A stretch of DNA of 64,000 bases from Hirundichthys speculiger (Eukaryota > Chordata > Actinopteri > Beloniformes > Exocoetidae). Position 1 is the first letter of the stretch. Every line of letters begins with the position of its first letter. This document shows positions 1 through 14,500 of this stretch, piece after piece. The DNA lies in contig JAGFBZ010002542.1 of NCBI GenBank assembly GCA_018398805.1, positions 186,001 to 250,000 on the forward strand, given 5' to 3'. The position numbers were made by a program, and so were the translations under genes. The notes beneath the pieces were generated by a model, which had not been told where the DNA came from, searched no databases, and was given only the letters and a program-made list of their open reading frames with translations.

Positions 1-597
1 AGGGTGGCCTTAAGGGGTTGTAAACTATTACAACTAGGATACTTTTTAAACGAAAGAGACATATCTTTGTGATTTCAAGAAAAGTGAAGGGAAACTGAAC
101 TCAACTTTTTACGGTCACTTATTGAATAATTCAGTCAACTGAAATAATTGACTTGAGCAAGATTATGTCATTATAGGCTCTGAATAATGGTTTTGATTAC
201 ATTGCTCAGCCTTAATACAAAGTATATCTAGTGTAAGATTCAGCCTGCTATCCCTGAAACAAATCTTGAAAAAAAAAAAAAAGAATTAATTGTTTAGTTG
301 AAAACTGAACACAGTTTGCATCAATGTTTGGACTAAACATTTTAAGAAAATATATTATGATTTTCCAAATTTGTTGGAGATCTTTTTTATACCTGTCTGC
401 ATATTGCATATATATTAATGGTTTGTACCATAATTTGGCAACACCTTTTAAAGTCTGTATATATAATTGGAGAGACCTCTTTATTAGATTAATACCTGAT
501 GAAAAAATTACCAAAGGTATCTTTATACTTTTTACAGGCAATATTTTGCTGCAAAGACATGTCTTAAGAAATTATGAGTAGTTAGTTATGAGATGTC
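1..597. other. unassigned flank
   Basis: AT-rich; only short accidental frames. Nothing recognised. Confidence 0.6.
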
Positions 598-825
598 TGC
601 CTGTCTGTCTGTCTGTCTGTGTTCAAGATAACTCAAAAAAGTATGGATGGATTTTGATGACATTTTCAGGAGTTGTCAGAAATGTGAAAAGGAAGAACTG
701 ATTTTATTTTGGGTGTGATCTGGAAGAAATCCTGGATCACTTTCAAATTTTCGATAATTGTTGCACTTGGCGGAGGTCTGAGGTCGGAGGTCCGAGTGGT
801 TTTCTAATTCTAACATGTATTTCTT
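598..825 (+). repeat. interspersed fish repeat, copy 1, with (GTCT)n start
   Basis: Begins with a GTCT microsatellite, then a block containing TCAAGATAACTCAAAAAAGT and ATGGATTTTGATGACATTTT, and ends near GGAGGTCTGAGG. The same block occurs inverted at 16375-16810. Unnamed, non-coding; probably a non-autonomous DNA repeat. Confidence 0.6.
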
Positions 826-1124
826 ACAGGTTTTTATGTCATTTCATGTATTATTTATAATTTATTTTTAAAAATTATGTTCGAATTTTGGGGGCTTGGA
901 ACGGATTAGGGCATTTACATGGAAAAACTCGTCTCTACTTACGAAATTTTCAGGTTATAAAACTACTTCCAGAACCAATTAACTTCGTAAGTAGAGGTAC
1001 CACTGTATTCTTTTATCCTGACAAATGGCCATATGTGTCAAGAAGCTCCATCATTGGTGTTATATTTAGTTGTTGTTCCTTGCTGTCTCATGGAGTGTAT
1101 CTTGGATGGTGAGTCTATGACAGG

Positions 1125-1605
1125 TCCAGACATTCGGCATGCTAAGTTGTTGTTGTTCAAGAAACGCTATTAGATCATCAGCACACAGTCTGATTTTATG
1201 TTCTACCCCTTTTAGTTTTTCATTTTGTCTGATATCTTAAGCCAATGTCTCAAAGATGGCAAAGAGAGCCAGTGATGGGCAACATCCTTGTCTTGTGGAT
1301 CTTTGTAGTTAAAATTTGCCAGTCAAGCTTCTGTTTATTTTTATTTTAACCGTGGGCTCTTTATATAGTGTTTTAACCACCTGTATTGATTTTTTCATTG
1401 AATCCAAGTTGTTCTAGTACTATATATAAATACCTCTAATTCACACAATCAAATGCTTTTTCAGCATCGATTCTCAACATTATGTGCCTTTTTTATGATA
1501 TGTAAAGTTCTCCTAATGTTGTCCTAGGTTTGACACCATTACAAACCAGTTTGATCCATTATGATGTCTTTTAATTAAAGTCCTCTCTCATAAAAATTAA
1601 TTAAA
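1125..1605 (-). mobile_element. L1/Tx1-like reverse transcriptase fragment, decayed
   Basis: On the minus strand, translated pieces include RIDAEKAFDCVN (RT motif A), STRQGCCPSLALFAI (motif B region) and RLCADDLIAFL (a variant of the Y/F-ADD catalytic box). Frame shifts and stops show it is dead. It lies in the 3' flank of the mgat5-like gene, same orientation. Confidence 0.7.
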
Positions 1606-2309
1606 CTGCCCTTTATATTACTGAGGACATAATACTTCGCCTTGGTCTTTTTTGTTGCCAAAAAAAAAAGAAAAAAAGTCTTAGCATCCGTTTACCTGGC
1701 TGGTCAACAAATTCACACATACACACACAGAAGTTATACAATGAAATGACAAGTAATAACTCAACAAAGCATTTGTAAATTGAACAAATTAGACTGATAA
1801 TTAGGGTTTTTTTTTTTACAGATAAATTATGTTTATTTTCTGTTTTTAATGTGTTATAGTCCAAAGCATTATAAAACCAACTTGAAACTTAAACTTGTAA
1901 CTTAGCTCATTGCGTCTTTCAAATTTCAGCCCATTATGAGGGTCAACCCAACATTTTAATATCCTGCAACCCACTTTTGAATTTATATTTTAAAACTTTT
2001 TCTGTCCATTTTTCTGTGTATTTCAGTGTTTGGGTCCTGACATCCCCTAACATATAGTTAAAAAGAGTAAGAGAAATGCAGTTTAAATTAGAAAATACTA
2101 CATTTCCATTTAGCCTTCCATTAAAGGTACTATATTATGTCACTTAATATTCCACCCACAACATGGATTAGTCCAACAATCAAACCAGGAGACATCCTTC
2201 TGCTGAGGCTGCTGGAAACACCTGTGCTGACACGAGATGGTGCTGTACTTTGATCTTTGTTTATTGTGTGCAGAGCAGAGTCCACGGGCCTTTGTTGTTT
2301 GTCCAGCAG

Positions 2310-2511
2310 TCAGATACATGTCTTGCACAAGGCTACCTGGTCTTTAATGTAGTCCCTACAGGGGCAGATGCGAATCAGGTATGAATCTGATCTAACACAG
2401 CTGAAGAGCAAGGGATCCGACTGAAACAGACAGTGTTTCTTGAATCTGTTGTGGGCTGGAAGCACTATGTGACTTTCAGAAAACTCTGATGTATGACAAT
2501 CTATATTGTAC
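2310..2511 (-). CDS. mgat5: mgat5-like exon 17: C-terminus and stop (residues 681-747)
   Basis: Acceptor CTTTACAG before 2511; the frame ends at TGA 2312-2310. It encodes HCLFQSDPLLFSC and CPCRDYIKDQVALCKTCI, matching the MGAT5 C-terminus (HCVFQGDLLLFSC ... CPCRDFIKGQVALCKDCL). A possible AATAAA lies at 2260-2265 on this strand, only about 45 bp past the stop; the true poly(A) site may be further on. Confidence 0.96.
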
Positions 2512-5500
2512 CTGTAAAGAGAAAAAACAGCAATGAATTAATCAGGAGCTGTGCACTGAGTCACAGAAAAGCATAAACCCTGCCAGTCAAATAGAGACAG
2601 GAATTCTCTATTTGACTTATCAAAGGATTGAATGTTAAATACAGCTTCAAAATAAATAACGACATTTTTTGGGTGGGATAAGTGTTGAATCTCTTTCCAA
2701 GGCTCATCCTTGCAGTCTCCCTTTGAAATATACTTGATTATCCCTGCACTAGCCATTAAAAAATGCAGTTAATTGCATTTTTAAAGGGAAAACAATATTG
2801 TGCAGGGCATGATTAGCATGTTCATCATTATGGAAACTCTAAGAAAATGTAATATCTGTGTTTATATCTTAGAGTGCACAAGCCAGAATAGTCTGGAGAA
2901 TACACTTTTGTTTTATCCAAATAAAACTGTATCAGAACAAAAATATCATGTAACATTATTATTGAATTTGGTTAGAATAACTTAAAATCATGAACCACAC
3001 AGCCCTCAGTTTTAGAATGGACAAGAAGGGGAGTTTTGACATCCCTCAACATCATCTTATGATGTTCCTGAGAATGTGAAACAAGGTGAGCTAATACAAA
3101 AGCAACTTAGTTATTTCCAAATAACAGTTTGCAGAAATTTAAGCTGAAATCTGTTTAAAAAAGAAAACACTTTAGTTTATTGGACTAAAAACAGGACAAG
3201 CCACTCCTATCACTCCTGTATGTTTCATGTTTGCAAAGAGGTCTCTCCTTGTTGCGGAGAGTGGAAGACGTAACAGAGGATGATGGTAGTGGAGAGAGTG
3301 AATATGAAATTACTGAAAAGGAGGAGGGGAGTACAGCAAAAAGAGAAGAAAGACAGCTCAGTTCTGTGGGGTATTTGTTAGAGGACCCAGGGCTAGGGAA
3401 ATTTTCTCCTGGCAACTTATTGTCATTAGTCACATAATGCAACATGGAGAACTAGAGAGCAACTGCCTGGCATCAATAATTTTGCCACCTTCTACATTTC
3501 ACCTATAACTTTATCAAATTTTCAGGTACATCATTGTCTGAACTGAGTGCCACAAACAGTTTCAGTGTCAGTGATGTTCACTTGCACAAAAAGTGAATAA
3601 TGCAACCTGCAAGTTGAACTTTAAGGATACCCTGTGTAAGCATGACCACTCTCGAACAAATGGGGACAGCATATCATTATATACTGTGCAACAACGTAAC
3701 CACCCCCTGGAATTGTGCCATGGTGTATCGAGTGTATCTTGGATGGGGATTCTATGATGGCTTCAGACATGCAGCATGCTAAGATATCCATTTTTAATTG
3801 GAGACGGCCTTGGTCATGCGTCAACAAAGATCTTTGACTTGTTCCCACAAGTTAAATTGAGGTATTGTTCCCACATAAAGATCATATATTGACAGGTAAT
3901 AACTGACTGCTCATTGATTTACCCCCCGGCCAGTGTACAAGCTCAGTGACTGGAATTTTGCGCTTAGAATATTGAGCTTACTTAAATGTAAAGCACTTTG
4001 AATTGTTTTGTACATGAAATGTGCTATACAAATAAACTTGCCTTGCCTTGCCTAAAATCTTCTGGTTTGAAAGTGGCCTAAATAGTCTCTCCTCAGTCCT
4101 GAGAGCTGAAAACTCTATCAACCTGCATAACTTACTCTTCCTCATTTGAACATACAGAGGTAGACTGAACACTACAAAGATTTGTATCACCACCTTTATC
4201 TATAGGATAAAGAGGTGTTTATACAAGGCTTGACATTCATCCCCGCTTCTAGGCACTGTTTTTTATAAACTCTTTTTCGATCAAGGTTGTCAGTGTGAAC
4301 ACTGTAGAGGACTTTAAGTATCTGCGGTCTATACTGGTAATGAACTGGATGGGACAAAGATCAGTGACGCTCTGTACAGGAAATGCTGTTTCCATCGTAG
4401 AATGTATATCATTTTATATTTTAGGCTTATATTTCTCTACTTATGATTATATTTTTAACTAATGTCTTTATTTTTCTTATTTATGCTATATTTTTGTTTA
4501 TTTCGGTATGTTTTTTTCACTCTGTTTTTTAGGACTTGGATGAATAGGAGCAGCTGTAACATCAACAATTTCCCCTCGTGAATCAAAAAAGCATTTCTGA
4601 TTGCAACGCGTTTCACCGTTTTCTGTCAAAAGTTTTTATTTATCTATATACTTAAATTCATTTTGTTGATTATCAAATCCTTTCAGGTACATTTCGCACC
4701 TTTATGCCTTTTCCCTTCATTTTTGTTGCAGTAAACATCCATCTATCCATTTTCCATACCCGTTTAGTCCTATACAGGGTGATGGGGATCTGCTGGAGTC
4801 TATCCAGCAAAGGATAGGGGTACACCCTGGACAGGTCACCAGTCCATCGCAGGGGTTGCAGTAACAGCTAATTTCACATGTAACATACAATACGATCTGA
4901 AAATAGTCTTGTTGACAAAAGGAGACATTGTGCTTTTGAAAGCTTTTTTATTTTATGACTATCGCTGCTTTTAGAAAGGATAGTTTCATGTTATCCCTAT
5001 TACAGCTGATGACAAGTCAAAGGATTTACTGCCATTATAGTTGTACAACAAAGTTTCATTTGGTAATTGTCCTGATTATAAAATAAGAGAAGGCTTAAGT
5101 AGCATAAACTTCAATGTTAGGAAACGTAAACAAATCGAAATAATATACAATTTATGAGACATAATAAGCAAAATGTACAAATAGACATTTTAGGCTTGGA
5201 CAGTGCAATCAAAAGAAGTAAAGTGTTGCAGTGTTGCAGATGTAATTGACAGGCCTGGGTATAAAATATAAAATGGTCATCAGTCAAGGGGCTAAATACC
5301 ATAACTATACTAAATAAGATAGCACAAATTATTAATGTTTTAAGAATCCCTTTGATGCTACTTGTATCAAACTTCCATGGATTAACAGAAAAGTCTGACA
5401 GTTAGAAACAGTTTTACTGGATTCATGTGTGTTCACATCAGTATTTGGTTACATACTTACTTGGAGAGGTTCTCAGCATTGTTCAAGTATGGAAAGAATG

Positions 5501-8500
5501 CAGGTTCACAGATTAATCCAGTTTTTTGGCATGCTAGTTTACAAGAAGTGCCAGGCTCTGCCGTCACTACCTGCAACACACTCAGAGGTGGCCAGTTCCC
5601 TGAGCTCGAGCAGAAATCCTAAGGCAAAAAAAAAAAAAAAAAATACTAAAAAAAGACTCAGAGCTGCAGATATCCTTTTTCTCAACATCCCAACTCCAAC
5701 TTCTCCAACCTGTTTTTCAATCAAGATGTTGACCCTCTGAAGCATTCCTTCACAGGAAAACTCATAAGGAAGGTAAGGCTCAATCTGAAAATATATTTAG
5801 AAAAAATTTAATTAAACTGTAGTAATAGAGCCTAACATTTATATTTTCATCGGTTATTTGTATTTTTTTTGGGAATTTTTAAGATATTTACACTGTGATT
5901 GAGAATAGCTTTGAGCGCTCTCTCCACATCAGATTGGTTTTTGATATCTACCGTCCATACGTAGGGCTCTCCTATCATCTCAGCGTACGGGTGTTGAGAT
6001 GTGATCTACACAAACAGATCAATCGATCTATTCATTTTTCATTTGCATACAATGTATATTGCAAACAGAAAATAATATTTCTGTAACAGATAATTTGATT
6101 TTGTAGTATTGCAATAGATTTATTTACTTAGATTTACAATGTGTTTGGGCCAGGTGTGTTCAAAATTAAACAATGGATCAAAGTGAGTCCCAGTTCCCAA
6201 AGAGACTACTGACCTCTCTGATGTTGGGCTTGTCTTTGAAAAACTCTGTGTTGAGGCTGTTCTGTGGAGGGTCTAACCTGGCGTTCAGGAAAGCACAGCC
6301 ATTGGCTAAAGCTTCCAAAGGAGCAGGTCCTTCATATGGGAAAGACAACCCTACAAAAACCTACAACAGATTAATATAATAATGACAAATTATATATTTT
6401 CAGGGGATTGAACAAAATCACATATGACAAAATATAAGGTAAAGTAATGTACTTCTTAAGTGTCACCACATGGTGCCAGTCAACACCAGCACAACAAATA
6501 ATCAAATCAAACAAATAATGAAGTTTCATGAATATACAGGTTTATTTGTGTGAATAATTTCTACCTTCATCATTACATATATTTGCTGGATCTAATGGAG
6601 ACTCCATCTCTTATCTAGCAGCCTTACTCACATGTTTACATAATTTTGTCACATTAACACTTTGTTTCCTTTGTTTGAGCTCAAAGGCAACCCTGCAGTG
6701 GAAAAAACAGGCCTTGCTATAAGTGTGTAATTATATTCATGTTTGGATGTTCATAGTATTTTATAGGCCAGGGAATCGAAAAACTTTAATTATTTTGAAC
6801 ACAATTGCTCTTTTTTTTGTCCATTTTAATAATCTATTTTTTTTTCACAGAAATCTCTTTTGGCTTTTTTCCTGTCAAAATTGGACCACTGCTCATCACC
6901 CCACTTCAGTCTCTTCAGGTCTTTGAGGTTGGAAAGGTTGCCTCAGAGCCATTTCAAAATTTAATTGTTCTTCGTTAACTGTTTTTTGACCACTAAGACT
7001 TCCTTTTCCTTTCACAATCACAATCAGCCCTCTAATAATTCTGTGACACAACCAGTCATTGAATTGAATCAATTAATTTACTTTGAGAAAGTTTTCTTGA
7101 TTCCAAAGACCATTCTTGTTGTCTCTGATGGAGGGTCTGCCCTGGAAAGCAGGTGGTATTGATCTGAATAATCAGGAATGTTAAAGTGCTGATCCTTGAG
7201 GTGGTGTTTATGGTAAGGGGGAGGAGGAGGAGGAGGAGGAGGAGGAGGAGGAGTGAGGGGGCAGGTTAAGATTCCTTGCCCAGAGATGGCATTTGACATT
7301 CAAACAAGCAATTGATAAGAGTGATTCAGTGGGTGTTGAGACCTGAACCCCACTGAAGATCTGGGAACAGAGCTAGATGAAGGCAGTGAGCCTCTTGATA
7401 AGACCTGGGAACAGGTTCCAAACTCCCAGGGAAAACATACAAAAATGTAATATGTACAAATAAACATTTGAACAGACAAGTTTTACTTGGCTGATGTAGT
7501 GGAAAAAATATATATCTTTCATATCTATCAAGCTATCTGACTATATCTCTAAATAAGACTAAAAGGAAAGACTTTAGACTTTCTAAATTTTATAAAGTTT
7601 AATTCCATTGCATGAAAGAGGTCGGACAGCACTCTGCAGATCATGGTAAATGGTGCAGAAAATCATATCACTTTAACTGAGAGGGAAAAAGACAGGGAGA
7701 TAGGAGAATACCAAAAGTGAAACAGTGTCCAAGGTTGTTGTTGGTTTACAAATTAAGAGTGCTTGTAGCTCCTGAGGAAGTTTTGTCTCCCAGGAGAAGA
7801 TGGCTGAATCAAATTATATCTGTAGCTCTGTCTACTTATGAAGATCATAAGAAATGTATAAAACCCCATATTATATTAAAAACATTTCTACCACATCTGA
7901 CACATACCTTGCTTTGTCTCAGTAAAGTTTGCACTTCAATCCCCTTAATAATGCCATGGTTTTTCACATAGTCTGGTATCAGTGTGCTGTCATCAGCTGT
8001 ACCGTGGATCTCCAAATACTTGTGAATGACATCCAGATAAGCCTCCTTACCCTGAAGTGTAACAGCAGACGGAGCAAACATCATCTTAAAGGAAAGTAAT
8101 AGTTAGCACTCACACATCATGACCAACTTCTAAACATCCAAAAGGTGAATTGTTGTGCCGTAAGTATTTCAGCTGCTTCTAACTAAAAAGTTTATACATT
8201 CCATCTGTTTCTGGTATTACCTTCCAAAATGTGCCCCTCTTGCCATACACAAGAGCCTGGTTTTGTCTCTTAGTGGACTTAAGCTGATCCTTTTCTTCAG
8301 AGTTCAGCTGGTACTGCACAACAAAGCCCAGGAATGTGTTGTCTGGCGTGTGAGCTGTGCCGTATATGATATACATCAATTATGACAGAGAAACTTGAAA
8401 AAAGTGTAAAAAAAAATATGACTTCCAAGGTAAAACACACAAAAAACAACAAAAACATGTTTTCATGAAAGCTTTAAAGTTATTTTTATTCTTCAACCTA

Positions 8501-11500
8501 GGTTAATGAATTATTAATTGAATAAATTGATTGATTATTATGGCCAGATGATCCTTTAGAAAAGAAGTCTAGTCTTAGGACATACGGAACATGGTGTAGA
8601 ACTGCATGGGAATCAGATGGAGGCCGCCATATGGACTCTTAAGATTATACTTTTGAGACCAAACGGCATGATTGAAATCTGGTTCAGTGCCAAAAGAGTC
8701 CAAGACACGAACCATGCACCTGAAACACACACACACGCACACACTGACTGACAAAGAACTAAAACCAAATGTTTTATTCCGCCTTCACCTAACTACCAAT
8801 ACCTCACTAACACTATGAACAACTCACTTAAAAAGACCAGTGAATGACATACAAAATGATTAAAACTGAAGTAAACTAACCCTTGGAAAATAATCTTGGT
8901 TAATAGAACCAGATTAATAGCAAATTGAGTTAAATTTAGTAAAAATCAGGTATGTTAAATATGAGCCAGGTAACACCACTCCATTAAACATTTAAGAGGC
9001 TAACTACCTTGGTGCCGCTGGATCATCACTCTGATGTTATTTCTTCTGATTGCCAGATTTCTCTCAGCATCCAATCATGTAATTTACAGTTTATTTAGCA
9101 AGCTTTCACTTAGAGGTGCTCATCTGTTCAGCTCTATCCATCTTATTGATTTCTTTACGATAAATTGCCATAAATTTATACTTAAATCCAATGGAAGTTT
9201 CCAGATTTGTATATATTCTCATTTACATTTAAATGCGCAGTAAAGCTGCTAATAATCCTGAATCCAATCTGATATCAAATATCAGATTATTTGTATAGCA
9301 ACTATTGCAATGCAAGTTATTTCTAGCTGCTTTACAGAGACCCAGAGCAAATATGAAATCAAGGGTAAAAATCTTCACACAAATCCAACCAGAACATTGT
9401 GTATTCTTGCTAGTTAAATGAAGATACTGAACCACTCACATAAAAGATTAAAATGACACAGAATACTACTTTACATGGTCATGAGCCTTTGACCAAAAAG
9501 CAGTATTACCACTGCATTTAACCATAATCAAAAATGCACCTAAACTTACAGAAATACAAATATACAGGGCCAAATATATATAATTCAATCATGATGTCAA
9601 CTGTCTAAGCTACGTACAGCAGTCAAATGAAAGAGAAGACCTATACAACATTTATTCCCAGGAAGGATCTTGAGGCCATGGATACTGAGATAAAGCAAAC
9701 TAATTGGGAAAGATGTATCTGTGGGGAGACTTGTGAGCAGACTTGTGATCATCTCAAAACTGCTATCACCCAGATCATATCAAAATTTACAAAAACTCAA
9801 CCACAGAAATATAAACAAAGAATAAATCTACCATGGTTTAGGGAAGGTCTACGGCTCCTAATGAAAGAAAGAGATACAGCACTTAAAAAATATCTCAAGT
9901 CAAAACTAGAGACTGACCGACTAATATTTAAAGGTCTCCGAAACAAGGTCACATGTCAACTTAGGAAGGCGAAAGCAGACTTTTTCCTGGATACAATAAA
10001 TCAGGCCAAAGGGAATACTAAAAAGCTATGGAATTGTATTAATAAATTATCTGGAAAGGAGCAAATCAAAAGTGGTCCCGCGGAGCTCAAGACTAGTAGT
10101 TGTCACAGTGCAAACTCACTAAGTACACTATCAACAGAGACCAATAGCTTGAAGATTGCAAATATGCTTAATGATTATTTCATTGATTCCGTCTTAAAAT
10201 TGTGTTGTGCCTCCTCGGGGCAACAATCACTCTTGTTACCCACATTATCCGCATTACCTGCTGGGTCCTCGCTCAGTGGATCAGCAGCAGGGGCTGTATC
10301 CACTGTGGTTGGTCCTATGAACTTTGCATATATAAATGAGGAAAAGATAAATAAAATCCTTTCTTCACTTTCCAACTCGAAATCTAAGGATACATGGGGA
10401 CTAGACCCATACTTTATCAAGAAATATAAAGATGTTTTTACAGTACCCATTATGCATATTGTAAACCAGTCACTGGATGAATGTGTGTTCCCCTCTTCCT
10501 TGAAGACTGCTATTGTAATACCCATTTTTAAAATCAGGAGACAGACTAGAAATGAAGAACTACAGACCTATTAGTATACTTCCTGCTATTTCCAAGGTTC
10601 TAGAAAAAGTTGTTGCTGAGCAGCTAACAGAACATCTTAACTATGGAAACATGCTACATCTGATGCAATTTGGCTTCCGAGCAAAACATTCCACTAACAC
10701 TGCATGTTGTTATTTTCTGGAAGTAATCAAATCTAGTCAAATCTAGTCAAATCTAGTCACCCACCAGCCCACTGGGCTGGTGGGTGCTGTCTTCCTGGAT
10801 CTGCGTAGAGCTTTTGATTCTGTTGATCACTCTGTTCTGTTGTCAAAATTGGTCAATTTTGAATTATCTGCTAGCACTATTGCCTGGTTCCAATCATATT
10901 TGTCAGATCGCTACCAGTGTGTAAGGAGGATCAATGATAAACTGTCTTCTCTTTCTTCTCTTCAAGCCTGCACCACGGGTGTACCGCAGGGGTCCATCTT
11001 GGGGCCATTGCTGTTCAGTTTATACATTAATGATCTACCACTTATCTGTGATGGTGTTGAGATCCTGATGTATGCTGATGACACGGTCATCTTCATTCAT
11101 GGGACAGACGCAAATGTAGTTGCTACTAAATTATCTGCGGCAATGCTAAAGGTAACAGAATGGCTGAAGCAGTCCAATCTTATGCTGAATACGGAGAAAA
11201 CTGTCACAATGTACTTTTCAAATAAACGTAGTCAAGGAAGCTTTCCTTCCATTCAGTTTGGTAGCCAAATTACAAAAAATGTTGAGGATTTTAGATATCT
11301 GGGTGTCACCTTAGATTCCACACTCAGTTTTGATAAACATATAAAGAAAGTTTGCAGGGTGCTGAAGTTCAGTCTTGTTAACTTCCACTACATCAGGAAC
11401 TCATTAACTACCGAAGCTGCAAAAACCTATTTAAATGCACTGATTGTGTCACACATCTTGTACTGTACATCATCCTGGTCTCAGGCCAACATGACCACCT

Positions 11501-14500
11501 TAAATCCACTCAGATCAATCTATAATCAGGCCCTAAAAGTCTTAGATAAAAAACCGCGGCTGTACCATCATTGCAATATACTAAAGAAGTATAAAATGTT
11601 AAGCTTTGATAATCTAATTACATATTCTAATGTCCGTCTGGTACACAAAATCATACATGATGCTGCACCACCACCTCTGAAAACTTATGTTCAGCCTCGC
11701 TCTGAAATAATTACTCGAACATTAAGATCAACATCTAGGGGAGACTGCAACATTCCCAAAAGAAGGACTGCCTTTTCTCAATCAGCCTTCTCTTTTAAAG
11801 CCGTAAAAGTATGGAATGGACTCCCGGACAGAATAAAGACAATTCCAGATTATATAATTTTTTCACATGCAGTCAAAAATTGGCTGCTCAGCAACCAGTC
11901 TTGCTCACATTGAGGGGCTCATTTTACTCTCGCATTATTCTGTACAGGATGCATTGTAAAGAGTAGTCATTTTTATTGTTTTTTTAAGCTATTGTAAATT
12001 TACCCAATTGTTTTTGCGATTTTATTTTGTTGTATTTTAATGTTCTTTGCCTTCTTGTCTTACTGTTTATCTGTGTTAAGGACTACAGATGGAAATTAGC
12101 TTGGTGCTAAATCTGGTGCAGCCATCTTTTTAATGCCACTGCACACGGTCCTTTAAATAAATAAATAAATAAAATGATGCTGGAATGTTTTCAAAGCAAA
12201 TTCTACAAGAGATAATCGCTTTCACAGGCGTGCACTGACTATGGGGTGCTTATTTGATAATAAGGTCTATAGTTTTTATTTCCCTTTTTCTTCAAAAATG
12301 ACAGGGAGCTTCATGACTGTATCCTGTCTAAAACATCTCAGTTAACTGCTGCTAAGGTCTCTGACAACTGTCATTTCATTCACCCTTACTAAGTGGTCTT
12401 TTAAACTTTCTTCCATCAACCAACATTTTTCAGCAGCTTTGCTATATTCAAATAACCATTTTGAATACAAGTCTTACTCAGACTGCTATACTTACCATAT
12501 TTCAGTATAATCAAAATTGGGTGATATATATATATATATATATTTTTTTTTTTTTATACACTCTTTGTGACCCTAAGCCTGACCTCCTATAAACTCAAGC
12601 TTTCCTCCTCTTCAGATAGGTTTCTCTTGTTTTTACTTCATTTTTCTGCTGAACCCATCCAGTGGCAAGAGAAAGTGTGTGAGCTCCATTAGAATAAACT
12701 GTTTTTCTGCTTTAATTTGCCAGAAATGTGATCTGATTTTTATCTAAGTCAAAACAGGAAACAAACACAGAGCGTTTAATCTGACAACATAATTATAAAG
12801 TATTTTTTTCATCCTGAACACATCTATTAAACATTCAGAGAACCCTTGAGTTAATAGCTGGTCAAACCTCCATTAGCGGGAAAAACTTAAAAGAAGGACT
12901 TTCGGTATCTCTGAAACAGACATGCACAATGTTTAGTAGGAATTGTTGACCATTCCTCCTTACAGAACGGGATTAGTTCAGACAGACTGATGTGCACTGC
13001 TCTCTTGAGGTCATTCATCAGCATCTCTATGGGGTTAAACTGTGGGATGTTCTAAAGTTAGGAATTCATTTCATGATGCTCCTTACCTCATACTAAGATG
13101 TTTAGTGTTTTATGTTGGTAGCCACAGCATTAAACTGACTCTCTTTATGGTAATTTCACTTGACTGTTAGCTGATGGATGCTAATAGATGCTAAAATTTT
13201 TTATTTGACTATGTATCTTCTCCCTGTTTTACAGAGATTGATTCTATGTCTGCAAAGTTCTCCTTTTTATAGTTCAAATCACCAAACACTTATGAACATT
13301 TAGTTAAAAATTTCTGAGCGTCTTTTATCATAGTAGCTCTAAAGCCACACCTCTAAGCTCATTTTGTTAATTGGGACAGCTCACAACATCATATGCAGGG
13401 GGGCAGGACTCACATTCATCCAGGGCTTTGGACACATCCTTCTCTCCTATGGCTTCCACCAGTTATTCCAGTAGAAGTAGGGATGATCACCATCCTCACT
13501 GTTGATCTGTTCCTAGCCGAACTCACAGGAACACAGCCTGGAATCTCTTGTGGGGTTCAGCAGGTCCATATTCTTGCCAATTTTGTCCTTACCCTGGCAT
13601 TAAATCGACACCTTCTGACTCAGTGAGTGCATCTGTTATGGTGTGGTTTTGAGTTGTGCATGTTTTCGGTGTTTTTCTCTCTGTTCCTGTGTTTGTCAAT
13701 GTTTTGTCTCCCCTGTCGTTAGTTGATTTTGTTCCCTCTTTTAATTTGAAGGTTCGTCTTATCTTTGTGGTTTTCAGCTTGACCCTCTGTGATCACCCTG
13801 AGTGTTTGCACCTGCCTCTTGTTTGTCCCTCTGTGTATTTAAGTCTTGTCTTCCCCTCTTTTGTTGCCAGATTGTACTGTTTCTCTCATCTGCTGCCACT
13901 CCATGTGTTTTTCGTGTTTTCCCATCCGATCCTGGCTCCATTGTTTCCTGTTCCTCTCGTGTTGTCTCCCCATGGATTTACCTTGGTTTCCGTTTGAGAG
14001 TTTTTGAGCTGTTTTTGGAAGATCTTTAATGAAATACATTTTTTGTTTGAAACCACCCTCCTCTCCTGCCTTTTTGTGTCCACCATCCACACCACCACCT
14101 CTACACACCCATTACCACAGCATCGTCGCTTTAAAACTGGATGTGCACATGACATGAAAAATGTCAAAATATCCAATGCCCAAATGTAGCAGTAATGACT
14201 GATTTCGACTGGTGTTGCCACCCAGTGGATACCATGTTCACAGTACTCGGGTTTGCCTAATGGACTTCATCGACTCCAGTTAACTTATTTTTAAGTAATT
14301 AGTCTCTTATTTTTTTCAACCAGCACAGTTCATGTTTCATGGCTGTATTCAATAAAAACACAAGAAATTACAGTTGTGTGTTATCACCTTGAGAACGCTG
14401 TGTTTGTCTTTTGATGTGACAAAGATAAAGACTTAGTCGCATCATATTGTCAAATTAATGCAGAGAATTATTTAATTACAGGGAGTTTGTTGTGGGTTCT

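Larger units (their letters stand above)
2512..5460. other. mgat5-like intron 16
   Basis: Holds the retroelement ends at 3920-4605 and the CATCCAT repeat at 4735-4862. A 55 bp motif at 3727-3782 repeats one at 1093-1148. The open frames at 3185-3445 on both strands overlap and show no family resemblance. Confidence 0.6.

Noticed and set aside
3185..3445. Acidic frame and its antisense partner near 3.2-3.4 kb
   Set aside because: Overlapping frames on opposite strands, no recognised domain, inside an mgat5-like intron.
5539..5745. Minus-strand frame spanning exons 15 and 16 with a phenylalanine run
   Set aside because: It reads through the polypyrimidine tract in the wrong frame; the spliced frame matches MGAT5 instead.
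7078..7299. Proline-rich frame on the minus strand
   Set aside because: It is only the translation of the GGA microsatellite; no family similarity and no splice context matching the mgat5-like frame.
13393..14221. Cluster of frames at 13.4-14.2 kb
   Set aside because: Frames occur on both strands with no domain; the area resembles an LTR or other non-coding repeat.
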